From Bacteroidota bacterium (lineage in GTDB: Bacteria > Bacteroidota > Ignavibacteria > Ignavibacteriales > Ignavibacteriaceae): DNA of 64,000 bases. This document shows positions 8,410-16,166 of this stretch, piece after piece. The position numbers were made by a program, and so were the translations under genes. Location of the stretch: positions 1 to 64,000 of the forward strand of contig JAEXTA010000089.1 in assembly GCA_023453665.1 (NCBI GenBank). The letters run 5' to 3'. Each line of letters starts with the position of its first letter. Within the stretch, counting starts at the first letter, position 1. A model generated the notes under the pieces. It was given only the letters and a program-made list of their open reading frames with translations. It did not search any database and was not told the DNA's origin.

Positions 8410-8661
8410 TTTGAACGGAATATTTGTAGCATTAAACGAAGTTTTTTTAGCATTAAACTAAAACTTTGTGGAATTGAACCAAGTGGTTTGAGCATTGTAC
8501 TTTTTTATTGAGGAATTGTACGAAGTAATTTTAGATATGAACGAAATCTTTTAAGCATTGAACAAATGATTTGCAACAATGCGCTAAGATCTTGTGACAA
8601 TGAACAAAATATTTGCAGCATTGAACGTTGCAATTGTAGATTTGAACGAAATTCCGATGGA
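8410..8661. repeat. array of twelve diverged 21-base tandem repeats
   Basis: Twelve consecutive units of exactly 21 bases fill 8410-8661 with no insertions or deletions. Units start at 8410, 8431, 8452, 8473, 8494, 8515, 8536, 8557, 8578, 8599, 8620 and 8641. Most begin with ATTGAAC, TTTGAAC, AATGAAC or ATTAAAC, followed by an AT-rich middle and an end such as TTTGTAGC, TTTGCAGC or TTTTAAGC. There are no unique spacers, so it is not a CRISPR. The array ends 43 bases before the start of an orphan helix-turn-helix gene, where an operator-array role can be imagined. The + frame from 8410 is open except for a TGA at 8509. Confidence 0.85.
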
Positions 8662-8704
8662 GAATTGAGTTTTTAGTCAATAAATAAATAAAAAGGTGGA
8701 TTAT

Positions 8705-9058
8705 ATGTTAAGGTTAAACTTAAAAACTCTGTTTACTTTAAGGGGAATTGATAAACCAAATGCATTTTTGAGGAAGGCAGGCTTTTCTCCGTATAGTTCT
8801 TCTTTGTATGCAAGGGGTAAGGTAAAGGTAATTGATCTTAAGCATTTTGAAAGGTTGTGTATGCTTTTGAATTGTACTCCACACGACTTGCTTGAGTGGG
8901 AACCGGATGCCGGGACTGATAACGCGAATGGTTATGAGTTGAGTAAGTTAACAAACAGCAGAAGGGTTGTGGTTTTGTCTGAGGAGTTGAGAGGGCTTTC
9001 GCTTGATAAGCTGGAGGAGATTCACCGGTTTATTGAGGAGAAGAAACGCGGTGGGTGA
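8705..9058 (+). CDS. Cro/C1-type helix-turn-helix regulator
   Basis: The ATG at 8705 is preferred to the GTG at 8696, because AAAAAGG ends at 8696, at normal spacing for the ATG. The 117-residue protein has an N-terminal HTH of the XRE/HTH_26 type: LNLKTLFTLRGI, then the turn and recognition helix around FSPYSSSLYARGKVKVIDL, and FERLCMLLNCTPHDLLEW. The C-terminal 45 residues are charged and may mediate dimerisation. It has no obvious partner gene. The 21-base repeat array directly upstream is a candidate binding region. A hairpin with a T-run follows. Confidence 0.88.
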   Translation: MLRLNLKTLFTLRGIDKPNAFLRKAGFSPYSSSLYARGKVKVIDLKHFERLCMLLNCTPHDLLEWEPDAGTDNANGYELSKLTNSRRVVVLSEELRGLSLDKLEEIHRFIEEKKRGG

Positions 9059-9140
9059 GTGTGGTTGATGTACTGTCACGGATTGATCCGCGACAACAGG
9101 GGAAGGAATTTTGCCCCCGCAGGATGAGATAGTCCTGTGT

Positions 9141-9170
9141 TGCCCTTCAATTGCAGAGGGGCATTTTTAT
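9141..9170 (+). terminator. terminator after the HTH gene
   Basis: TGCCC at 9141 pairs with GGGCA ending at 9163; the hairpin is imperfect further in, and ATTTTTATTTT follows directly. It lies about 80 bases after the stop of the HTH gene and before the convergent DUF488 unit. Confidence 0.6.
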
Positions 9171-9189
9171 TTTAATGTTCTTAGAAATG

Positions 9190-10005
9190 TCATATCGAAA
9201 ACAAATCACCTTGCAGGTCAATTGGGGGATGAAATGTTCCAATGATTATAAATGGATTTGGTGCCCTGAAATGATTTAACTTTGTTGTACCAAGAAAAAA
9301 ATATAGATCTTTTGTTTTCGCAAAGTCATCAAAATATTTTTCCCGGACTTTTTCGCATGCTTTTTTTTCATCACTATATTTCGCTAAACAATTCCAATAA
9401 AGCTGCCCGGTTTCCCAATCCTCAATCATCAGTTTAGATATTTTCCCTTTTTCATCCCTGAGCTTGTAAGAAAATTTATAAGGCAATTTTTGTATTACTT
9501 TGAATTGATTCTTATTGGAAGAAAATAAATTCAATTGTTTGAGTTCAGCTAACTTTGCCTGATTCCATTCACGATCAATTACAGCTTCAAAAGTAAAATC
9601 AATTATTTCAGTCGGTTTAAAAACAGCGAGTGAGGTACAAATACTTTTGTCTTTAGCATTGGCAATCAATTGAGAGAGATCAGTGTAAATATTTTGAAGA
9701 ACTATTTTTTTTCTTTCTGCCCAATTATTTTCTGTTCCAACCTTTTTAGCAATAGTAATTTTTGTATCTGCTGAATAAGGTCTGAAACTTTCAGGGCGGA
9801 AGTCTGATGAGTTCTTAACAATATCAACTTCAATCCATTCATATTTTTTGTATTGTTCGGTATATGGCATTTTTCGGAAAGGAACAGGATATAGGCGTAC
9901 CCATTTGCCTTCTTCAGTTAGACCTGCTGTACAAACTAATTCGTCATACTTAGTTGAGATTGATGGATATGTTTTGACGGTTATCAGAATTTTTTGCGTG
10001 CCCAT
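9190..10005 (-). CDS. conserved protein of unknown function paired with a DUF488 gene
   Basis: This 271-residue soluble protein starts after a strong GGGAGGA ribosome site. Its N-terminus reads like a beta-rich domain: KILITVKTYPSISTKYDELVCTAGLTEEGKWVRLYPV; the middle is lysine-rich and the end is YFFLGTTKLNHFRAPNPFIIIGTF. No enzyme family is recognised. It is the second gene of a two-gene unit, 14 bases after the DUF488 fusion gene, so the two products probably act together. From memory, similar proteins occur beside DUF488 genes elsewhere; a database search would be needed to confirm this. Confidence 0.75.
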   Translation of the reverse strand: MGTQKILITVKTYPSISTKYDELVCTAGLTEEGKWVRLYPVPFRKMPYTEQYKKYEWIEVDIVKNSSDFRPESFRPYSADTKITIAKKVGTENNWAERKKIVLQNIYTDLSQLIANAKDKSICTSLAVFKPTEIIDFTFEAVIDREWNQAKLAELKQLNLFSSNKNQFKVIQKLPYKFSYKLRDEKGKISKLMIEDWETGQLYWNCLAKYSDEKKACEKVREKYFDDFAKTKDLYFFLGTTKLNHFRAPNPFIIIGTFHPPIDLQGDLFSI

Positions 10006-10019
10006 ATTCCTCCCGGTTA

Positions 10020-10904
10020 TTAAATATGTTCTACTTCTATCCCTTTTGCAAAAACAGTCGTTATCGAATTAGCAAGATGATACCTGTGACACTGATGAAT
10101 GTTTTTTTCAAAACAGGTAAGCGCGATGCGGTTATATTTGTTCAGCAACTCTTTTATTTGCTGTTGATCTTTTTGATTACTGTTAAGTGTTGTGATTCTG
10201 TATGTGTTAAATAAAGTATCGTAATCATCCTGCGTAACAAGTTGCTGCCGTTTATCTGATTCAATACCAAGCCCGGGGATATGGATATAGATTATACCAA
10301 GTCCATCACAGAATTTTTCAAGCTGACTTTTTGAAAACCCGTACTTCATACTATGTGGGGAGTTGCGAACATCACATAATACTTTAATATCATTCGTTAT
10401 TATTCTGTTAAAGTATTCTTCAACACTGATCCCTTCATAGCCAATTGTAAATAGACGTTTTGTATTGATTGATGGTTTTTGTTTTTGCACCAATGCAATT
10501 TCATTTGCGTTTAGTTTATCCTTTGCGACAAGACTGTTAATAGCATAGTAAGGATAGTTTTTATAAACATATTTGATAAGTCCGTCTGTACTATAATTAC
10601 CAAATGTCTTTATAGTGTCTTTCAGTTTTTCTTTATCATCGTCTGTTAATTCGCTAAAATATTTTCCATTATCTATGAGTGAATAAAATTTTTCTCCTTC
10701 TTTTACTGTTCCATATTTACTTAATGTGGAAAGATCAGCCGCTGCGAGGAATGAGTAGCAACCGAATTTGTAGGGAACAAAATTATAAGCGGGGGTTTCT
10801 TGTTTTATGCTGAAAAGGAAAAGCAGTTTTTGAAAATCAAGTTTGGATATTTCCCTGCCGATCAGTTCAAGCAGTGATAGTATTATTTTACGACGGTAGT
10901 ACAT
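10020..10904 (-). CDS. DUF488 protein with an N-terminal Panacea/SocA-like domain
   Basis: The 294-residue protein has two parts. Residues about 1-125 (KLDFQKLLFLFSI, VPYKFGCYSFLAA, STLSKYGTV) resemble the Panacea/DUF4065 (SocA-like) domain known from antitoxins; this match is by eye. Residues about 145-290 are DUF488: RLFTIGYEGISVEEYFNRI, LCDVRNSP, a GLGI..IHIPGLG segment, and the conserved CFEKNIHQCHRYHLA with paired Cys and His that could bind metal or act catalytically. DUF488 has no firmly established function. It is the first gene of a two-gene unit in an accessory-looking region. Confidence 0.8.
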   Translation of the reverse strand: MYYRRKIILSLLELIGREISKLDFQKLLFLFSIKQETPAYNFVPYKFGCYSFLAAADLSTLSKYGTVKEGEKFYSLIDNGKYFSELTDDDKEKLKDTIKTFGNYSTDGLIKYVYKNYPYYAINSLVAKDKLNANEIALVQKQKPSINTKRLFTIGYEGISVEEYFNRIITNDIKVLCDVRNSPHSMKYGFSKSQLEKFCDGLGIIYIHIPGLGIESDKRQQLVTQDDYDTLFNTYRITTLNSNQKDQQQIKELLNKYNRIALTCFEKNIHQCHRYHLANSITTVFAKGIEVEHI

Positions 10905-11088
10905 ATAGCTCTATTTGTTGCCGGTAAAATATGTAAATATTTTTTTAGGGCAAGGGGGGTGAAAAATTTGTTGATTGATATGATTGAGGAGAGGAGGAGA
11001 ACTGATTTGATTGCGACTTAAATTTTATTGATTTAAGTTGAATAAGTAATTGATTCCTAATTTATAATATTGATTCTTGTGAGTTAAC

Positions 11089-12156
11089 TTGAGTATAATT
11101 AAAAGAATTCTAAATCGACGTGTTTTACTCATTTCTTTTGCATTAATAATCATTTTTTTAGTCTTCATTTCTTGGCCACTTGATCTGATCCCTTTTCTAA
11201 CAAAAAAATTATCTAGCAAAGCTATTTATTTGGGGTGTATTATTATTGTATTCATTCTATTTCTGATTAAAGAATTTTTATTGGGTAATCCTCATACTCC
11301 AAATAATGACTCTGGAACCGTCAAGAATAATTCTAAATCAGAGGATAAGCCAAATGATAGTTTAACCAAGAGCTTTGATTTACTACTTAATTTATTCTTA
11401 ATGTTTCTTGGGGTTCTACTAGCTTTGCAATTGACCGCAATGCAAGATTGGGAAGCTGAAAAAGAAAAATATCTTAAGTTGTTAAGGTCAAGTATTAAAT
11501 CGGACGAATTTTATATTGATGAATCAATTAGAATCATCAACTTTCTTAATACAGCAAACGTTTCAACCATGGAAGTTTTTACTTCTATAGAAAATGTAAA
11601 AAATCAATTGATCTTAGAAGAAATAATAAAAAATGGTTATCTCTATGAATACTCATCGGATCAATTTATAAATGAGGTCACAAAGATTATTTCAGACATT
11701 CGTAAAAATAATTTAGAAATCTCGCCCTTAAATAGAACTTCGTTCAAAAAATTGGTTAACTATTTAATATTCAAGGAACAAATAATAAATAGCGAAATTC
11801 GATTCATCCAGGATAGTATTGATACTTCAATGTTGAATAGAATATATAAAGAAGAGCATGGAAAGTTGACTGTTGTTAAAATGCAATACGAAAATGATAA
11901 AAGTTCTGAATTAACTAGTAAAGAAATTGATTCGATACAGCAAACAATCGTTCCTAATCTTATAGAGCTACTTAATATTAGTCCACCTAAATTGGTTTTC
12001 AATACCAACTATATCGAAGTAAAGGAAAATTTAGATTCTACAATTCAATTCGATTTGAGTATTCATAACAAATCTAGACCCGTTGAACAAATTTTTAACG
12101 AACCTATTAAGAATTATCTTCCTCCCTATATAACAACTAAAAAATCCAACAATTAA
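11089..12156 (+). CDS. membrane protein of unknown function
   Basis: This 355-residue protein starts with TTG at 11089, as no in-frame ATG precedes the membrane segments; no clear ribosome site is visible. Three hydrophobic helices lie at about residues 12-31, 46-66 and 97-118. The remaining 235 residues form a charged helical soluble part with an ILE/KEN-rich composition, ending in a possible beta region. Base composition looks even more AT-rich than the neighbouring valS gene, which hints at foreign origin. No family is recognised. Confidence 0.7.
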   Translation: MSIIKRILNRRVLLISFALIIIFLVFISWPLDLIPFLTKKLSSKAIYLGCIIIVFILFLIKEFLLGNPHTPNNDSGTVKNNSKSEDKPNDSLTKSFDLLLNLFLMFLGVLLALQLTAMQDWEAEKEKYLKLLRSSIKSDEFYIDESIRIINFLNTANVSTMEVFTSIENVKNQLILEEIIKNGYLYEYSSDQFINEVTKIISDIRKNNLEISPLNRTSFKKLVNYLIFKEQIINSEIRFIQDSIDTSMLNRIYKEEHGKLTVVKMQYENDKSSELTSKEIDSIQQTIVPNLIELLNISPPKLVFNTNYIEVKENLDSTIQFDLSIHNKSRPVEQIFNEPIKNYLPPYITTKKSNN

Positions 12157-12246
12157 GTGCTCTTACTTATTAAATCAATTTGATGTCGCTTCTCTAACTC
12201 TATTTGAATCTGGTTTTATTCAAATCTTCCTCACATCAAAATTTCT

Positions 12247-12254
12247 TATATTTG
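12247..12254 (+). promoter_or_regulatory. TAnnTTTG -7 box before valS
   Basis: TATATTTG matches the Bacteroidetes TAnnTTTG -7 element and lies about 30 bases before the valS ATG. No convincing -33 TTTG was found at the usual spacing, so confidence is modest. Confidence 0.4.
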
Positions 12255-12284
12255 CACTCAATATTTTCACTAACAGAGATACGA

Positions 12285-14906
12285 ATGTCCGCAATTACTT
12301 TTTCCGAACTACCCAAAGCATACGATCCTTCTATTGTAGAAGATAAATGGTACCAATACTGGCTTGAGAATAATCTTTTCAATTCAGATATAGACAATTC
12401 AAAGAAACCTTATACGATAGCAATACCTCCGCCGAATATTACAGGTATGTTAACGATGGGACATATTCTTAACAACTCACTTCAGGATATTCTCATACGC
12501 ACAAAACGTATGCAGGGTTATAATGCATGCTGGGTTCCCGGCACAGATCACGCTTCAATTGCGACTGAAACTAAGGTGACGAAGTTCCTTGAAGAGAAAG
12601 GAATTAAAAAATACGACATAGGTCGTGAAAAGTTTTTGGAACATTGCCAGGTTTGGAAAAAGGAGTACGGCGGAATAATAATCCAGCAGTTGAAGAAGCT
12701 TGGTGTAAGCTGTGACTGGCGGCGTGAACGTTTTACGATGGATGATGATTATTATCACGAAGTAATTAAAGCGTTCGTTGAGCTTTACAAGGAAGGAAAG
12801 ATATACCGCGGTTACAGGATGGTTAACTGGGACCCGGCAAATAAGTCCGCAATTTCTGATGAAGAAGTAATCTTTAAAACTGTTAACGGAAAGTTGTGGT
12901 ACTTTAAATATCCTGTGATGGATTCAAATGAATTTGTTGTTGTTGCTACCACACGTCCTGAAACAATGCTCGGTGATACAGGCATTGCAGTAAATCCGAA
13001 TGATGATCGTTACAAACATCTTATCGGCAAAAAAGTTTTACTGCCAATAGCTGAAAGAGAGATCCCGATATTTGGTGATGAGTATGTTGATATGGAGTTC
13101 GGGACAGGTGTTGTAAAGGTAACTCCTGCACACGATGTTAATGATTATGAGATGGGCAAGCGACATAATCTTGAGTTCATTAATATTTTTAATGATGACG
13201 CGACCACAAACGGAAATGTGCCTGATGAATTCAGAGAGCTTGACCGTTACGAGGTAAGAAAAAAAGTTATAGCACGGTTAGAGGAGTTAGAACTGGTTCA
13301 CAAGATTGAAGATTATCAGAATAAAGTAGGCTACTCCGAACGCGGTAATGTTCCGATTGAACCATATTTAAGCGAGCAGTGGTTCATGAAGATGGATGAA
13401 CTTTCCAAACCTGCTCTTGATGTTGTACGGAACGGCAAGGTTAGGTTTTATCCGCAGCACTGGGAGAAAACTTATTATCACTGGATGGAAGGAATTAAAG
13501 ATTGGTGTATATCGCGTCAGCTATGGTGGGGACACAGGATTCCTGTCTGGTATAACATCAAAACAAAAGAAGTTTATTGTGATGTTAATCCGCCAAAAGA
13601 TTTACAAGCCTGGAAACAGGATGAAGATGTGCTTGATACGTGGGCATCAAGCTGGTTGTGGGCGCATGCAATTTTCAGAAGTGATGATGAAAGAAAATAT
13701 TATTATCCGACTAGCTCATTAGTAACCGGTCCTGATATAATTTTCTTCTGGGTTGCAAGAATGATTATGGCTGGAATGCATTTTATGAATGACATTCCCT
13801 TCAGTGATGTTTACTTCACGAGTATCATTCGCGATTCGCAGGGAAGAAAGATGAGCAAGTCGCTCGGCAATTCTCCCGACCCGCTTGAAGTAATAAAAGA
13901 TTATGGTGCCGACGCGCTAAGATTTACAGTGATATACTTAGCTCCGCTTGGTCAGGATGTTTTGTTCAGCACGGAGAAGTGTGAACTCGGAAGAAATTTT
14001 GCAAACAAGATGTGGAATGCCGGAAGATTCCTTTTGATGAACAAGGAAACGATACCTGTTAAGAGTGATTTAAAAAATGAGCATATCGACTTTGCGGATG
14101 AATGGATAATCTCACGCTTCAATGAAACGCTTCAGCAGCTTAATAAGGCGATGGATGAGTTTGAGATTAATAATTCCCTCAAACTTATTTATTCTTTTAT
14201 ATGGAATGATTACTGTGACTGGTACATAGAACTGATTAAGAACCGTCTTTATTCTGATAATGAAGAGATAAAATCTGCGGTACTAACGCGCGCTATTTCA
14301 ATTTTTGAAAATGCGCTTAAGATACTTCATCCGTATATGCCGTTCATAACTGAGGAGCTTTATCATCTTCTTGGCGAAAGAAAAAACGGAGAGAGTATTT
14401 CTACTTCATCGTACCCGCTTGTAAATCAAAACCTTATCAACGAGGATGCTGAAACTGAAATGACAATGGTGATGGATATTATTACAGCAATAAGAAATAT
14501 CCGTGGTGAGATGAACATTGCGCCTTCTAAAAAAGTTAACGCGATAATCAAAACTTCATCAGTTAAACCTCACCAGGTCGAGTATATAAAACGACTTGCA
14601 AAGGTTGAGGAGCTTTCAGCAGATGCAAGCATAACCAAACCCAAAGCGAGTGCTTCGGCAGTAATCAGCGGATGCGAAATATTTATCCCGCTTGAAGGTT
14701 TAATTGATTTGAATGTTGAGCGGGAGAAACTTCAAAAGGAAATTACACGGCTTGAAAATTCATTAGTTGGTATTCAGAAGAAGTTATCGAATGAAAAGTT
14801 TGTGGCTAATGCTGCACCTGATGTTGTTGAGAAGGAACGCGCGAAGGAGAAGGAATGGATTGCTAACATTGGTAAGTTGAAGGAGATACTGGTGAGTTTG
14901 GGGTAG
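12285..14906 (+). CDS. valS: valyl-tRNA synthetase
   Basis: The start at 12285 (MSAITFSELPKAYDPSIVE) gives a normal 873-residue class Ia enzyme; the 27 residues upstream in frame overlap promoter-like sequence. It charges tRNA-Val with valine and edits misactivated threonine. Landmarks in order are PPPNITGMLTMGH (the HIGH box), the editing domain with TTRPETMLGDT, the WCISRQLWWGHRIPVW segment, KMSKSLGNSPDP (KMSKS), the anticodon-binding domain, and a C-terminal coiled coil (VEREKLQKEITRLEN) that is typical of ValRS. It is an essential housekeeping gene between two accessory stretches. Confidence 0.98.
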   Translation: MSAITFSELPKAYDPSIVEDKWYQYWLENNLFNSDIDNSKKPYTIAIPPPNITGMLTMGHILNNSLQDILIRTKRMQGYNACWVPGTDHASIATETKVTKFLEEKGIKKYDIGREKFLEHCQVWKKEYGGIIIQQLKKLGVSCDWRRERFTMDDDYYHEVIKAFVELYKEGKIYRGYRMVNWDPANKSAISDEEVIFKTVNGKLWYFKYPVMDSNEFVVVATTRPETMLGDTGIAVNPNDDRYKHLIGKKVLLPIAEREIPIFGDEYVDMEFGTGVVKVTPAHDVNDYEMGKRHNLEFINIFNDDATTNGNVPDEFRELDRYEVRKKVIARLEELELVHKIEDYQNKVGYSERGNVPIEPYLSEQWFMKMDELSKPALDVVRNGKVRFYPQHWEKTYYHWMEGIKDWCISRQLWWGHRIPVWYNIKTKEVYCDVNPPKDLQAWKQDEDVLDTWASSWLWAHAIFRSDDERKYYYPTSSLVTGPDIIFFWVARMIMAGMHFMNDIPFSDVYFTSIIRDSQGRKMSKSLGNSPDPLEVIKDYGADALRFTVIYLAPLGQDVLFSTEKCELGRNFANKMWNAGRFLLMNKETIPVKSDLKNEHIDFADEWIISRFNETLQQLNKAMDEFEINNSLKLIYSFIWNDYCDWYIELIKNRLYSDNEEIKSAVLTRAISIFENALKILHPYMPFITEELYHLLGERKNGESISTSSYPLVNQNLINEDAETEMTMVMDIITAIRNIRGEMNIAPSKKVNAIIKTSSVKPHQVEYIKRLAKVEELSADASITKPKASASAVISGCEIFIPLEGLIDLNVEREKLQKEITRLENSLVGIQKKLSNEKFVANAAPDVVEKERAKEKEWIANIGKLKEILVSLG

Positions 14907-14945
14907 GATTATAATTTTAATTTTAATAATTATAAGTTAGCAATC

Positions 14946-14972
14946 GTCATCCTTCGACAGGCTCAGGATGAC
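14946..14972. repeat. 27-base palindrome, GIY-YIG cluster copy 1
   Basis: The stem is GTCATCCT/AGGATGAC with an 11-base loop TCGACAGGCTC. An identical 27-base copy lies at 15521-15547 on the other side of the GIY-YIG gene. It is located 39 bases after the valS stop. Confidence 0.9.
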
Positions 14973-15010
14973 ACAGGATTTAGTTCTAATAAAATATTAT
15001 GGTGTTGCAT

Positions 15011-15036
15011 GTCACATTGGCTTGTCGAAATGTGAC
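15011..15036. repeat. 26-base palindrome, GIY-YIG cluster copy 2
   Basis: The stem is GTCACATT/AATGTGAC with loop GGCTTGTCGA, which is the reverse-complement orientation of the loop in copy 1 and is shorter by one base. Confidence 0.85.
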
Positions 15037-15047
15037 TGTGTATAACC

Positions 15048-15074
15048 GTCAGACTTCGACATGCTCAGACTGAC
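15048..15074. repeat. 27-base palindrome, GIY-YIG cluster copy 3
   Basis: The arms GTCAGACT and AGACTGAC pair with one mismatch around loop TCGACATGCTC, in the same orientation as copy 1. Confidence 0.8.
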
Positions 15075-15099
15075 AAAGGACTAATAACCTTATATTTTA

Positions 15100-15126
15100 G
15101 TCTCACTGAACCCGTTGAAGTGTGAC
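15100..15126. repeat. 27-base palindrome, GIY-YIG cluster copy 4
   Basis: The arms GTCTCACT and AGTGTGAC pair with one mismatch around a loop in the reverse orientation (GAACCCGTTGA). The copy ends eight bases before the GIY-YIG start codon. Confidence 0.8.
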
Positions 15127-15134
15127 AGTTTTTT

Positions 15135-15443
15135 ATGAAAGATTATTTTGTTTACATATTAAAATGCTCGGATGATTCTTATTACACCGGTATAACTAAT
15201 AATTTGGAAAAAAGAATTAACGAACATAACTCCGGAATGATTAAAGGATATACATCTAAACGATTACCTGTTGTGTTACTTTATTCGCAACGATTTGATG
15301 ATATAAACAGAGCAATCGAAGTTGAGAAGCAAATTAAAGGTTGGAGCAGAAGAAAAAAGAAAGCACTTATTGCTGGTGATTTTGAGTTGTTGATTGAGTT
15401 GTCAAACAATAAGAGAGAACGTCGTCAGTCTTCGATCCCATAG
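15135..15443 (+). CDS. GIY-YIG nuclease-domain protein
   Basis: This 102-residue protein is almost only a GIY-YIG domain: FVYILKCSDDSYYTGIT (VYI..YTG), the catalytic Arg in LEKRINEHN, and the metal-binding Glu region AIEVEKQIKGWSRRKKK. Single-domain proteins of this type (YhbQ-like/UPF0213-like) are thought to cut nucleic acids, but cellular roles are poorly known. The last residues (RRQSSIP) and the stop codon are encoded inside a palindromic repeat, and other palindromes of that family flank both ends. No Shine-Dalgarno site precedes the ATG. This points to a repeat-associated unit. Confidence 0.9.
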   Translation: MKDYFVYILKCSDDSYYTGITNNLEKRINEHNSGMIKGYTSKRLPVVLLYSQRFDDINRAIEVEKQIKGWSRRKKKALIAGDFELLIELSNNKRERRQSSIP

Positions 15444-15465
15444 GGACAAGCATGATCAGACTGAC
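15424..15465. repeat. expanded palindrome, GIY-YIG cluster copy 5, containing the stop codon
   Basis: The arms GTCAGTCT (15424-15431) and AGACTGAC (15458-15465) pair perfectly, with a 26-base loop instead of 11. The loop includes the GIY-YIG stop codon TAG at 15441-15443. The coding region thus ends within the repeat. Confidence 0.85.
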
Positions 15466-15520
15466 AAAGAGGTTGTAACATTGAGTGGGCATTGCCAGCG
15501 AAAAGTAAAAGAGACGTTAC

Positions 15521-15547
15521 GTCATCCTTCGACAGGCTCAGGATGAC
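15521..15547. repeat. 27-base palindrome, GIY-YIG cluster copy 6
   Basis: The sequence is identical over all 27 bases to copy 1 at 14946-14972, in the same orientation. The two identical copies bracket the GIY-YIG gene and four further copies at a distance of 575 bases. Confidence 0.9.
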
Positions 15548-15588
15548 ATTGGAGGGTAATAGTTAATAAAGTTTTTTGAGCAAAGTGT

Positions 15589-15615
15589 GTCACACTGAGC
15601 TCGTCGAAGTGTGAC
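15589..15615. repeat. 27-base palindrome, GIY-YIG cluster copy 7
   Basis: The stem is GTCACACT/AGTGTGAC with loop GAGCTCGTCGA, the reverse orientation. The stem sequence is the same as that of the solo copy at 8292-8318. It lies 31 bases before the DinB start. Confidence 0.9.
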
Positions 15616-15646
15616 GAAACAATAATTTAAAAATGAGGGAGAGAAA

Positions 15647-16147
15647 ATGTACTACAAACTAAATGACTTCTTAAGCGACTGGGCTTATGAATCACAAGCA
15701 ACATTAAAACTGCTTAACAATCTTACCGATGAATCACTTACAAAAAAAATTGGTGATAATGTACGCACCCCGGGAAGACTTGCATGGCATATTACCACTG
15801 CTATGAATGAAATGGTATCGCGCACGGGATTATCATTCGACAGCAAGAATCACGAAGCTCCTGTTCCCGCAACAGCAAAAGAAATTGCTGATGAGTATAA
15901 ACATTCATCTGAAAATCTTCTAAAAGAATTAAAGGCAAAATGGAATGATGATTCATTAAAGGCTGAAGACAATATGTACGGGGAAATGTGGTCAAGAGGC
16001 AAAACTCTGGGCGTGTTAATTACGCATCAGATACATCACCGCGGACAGTTGACAACTTTGATGAGATTATCAGGTTTAAAGGTGCCGGGTATTTACGGTC
16101 CCTCAAAAGAAGAGTGGGTCGATTACGGAATGCAGCCGCAAGAGTGA
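15647..16147 (+). CDS. DinB family protein
   Basis: This 166-residue protein has the four-helix DinB-like architecture, with the three conserved metal-binding His positions visible as GRLAWHITTAMNEM and ITHQIHHRGQL. A GAGGGAGAG ribosome site precedes the ATG. DinB-like proteins are often zinc or nickel proteins with thiol-transferase-like folds; their specific reactions are rarely known. A transmembrane glycosyltransferase gene follows after 19 bases, probably in the same transcript, with no functional link evident. Confidence 0.88.
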   Translation: MYYKLNDFLSDWAYESQATLKLLNNLTDESLTKKIGDNVRTPGRLAWHITTAMNEMVSRTGLSFDSKNHEAPVPATAKEIADEYKHSSENLLKELKAKWNDDSLKAEDNMYGEMWSRGKTLGVLITHQIHHRGQLTTLMRLSGLKVPGIYGPSKEEWVDYGMQPQE

Positions 16148-16166
16148 TTAAACAAATTTAAAGGAG

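Noticed and set aside
8410..8661. CRISPR array
   Set aside because: Units are contiguous and diverged, with no unique spacers between conserved repeats, and no cas genes are in the window.
8512..8673. Open + frame of 54 codons within the 21-base array as a gene
   Set aside because: It has no start with a ribosome site; openness follows from a 21-base (7-codon) period, so one open unit gives many. The upstream part of the frame is broken by TGA at 8509.
11025..11219. 64-residue minus frame before the membrane protein gene
   Set aside because: It overlaps the start of the 355-residue gene and has Lys/Ile/Leu-rich text typical of AT-rich antisense; no ribosome site.
13396..13722. 108-residue + frame inside valS
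   Set aside because: It is a shadow of the ValRS coding sequence in another frame, with no signals of its own.
12285..14906. T-box or other riboswitch ahead of valS
   Set aside because: The gap before the start is about 130 bases and shows a TAnnTTTG box close to the ATG but no T-box core or terminator-antiterminator pair.
14907..15646. REP/RAYT system of the usual type
   Set aside because: No tyrosine transposase (Y1) gene is present; the only associated gene is GIY-YIG, so the standard class does not apply.
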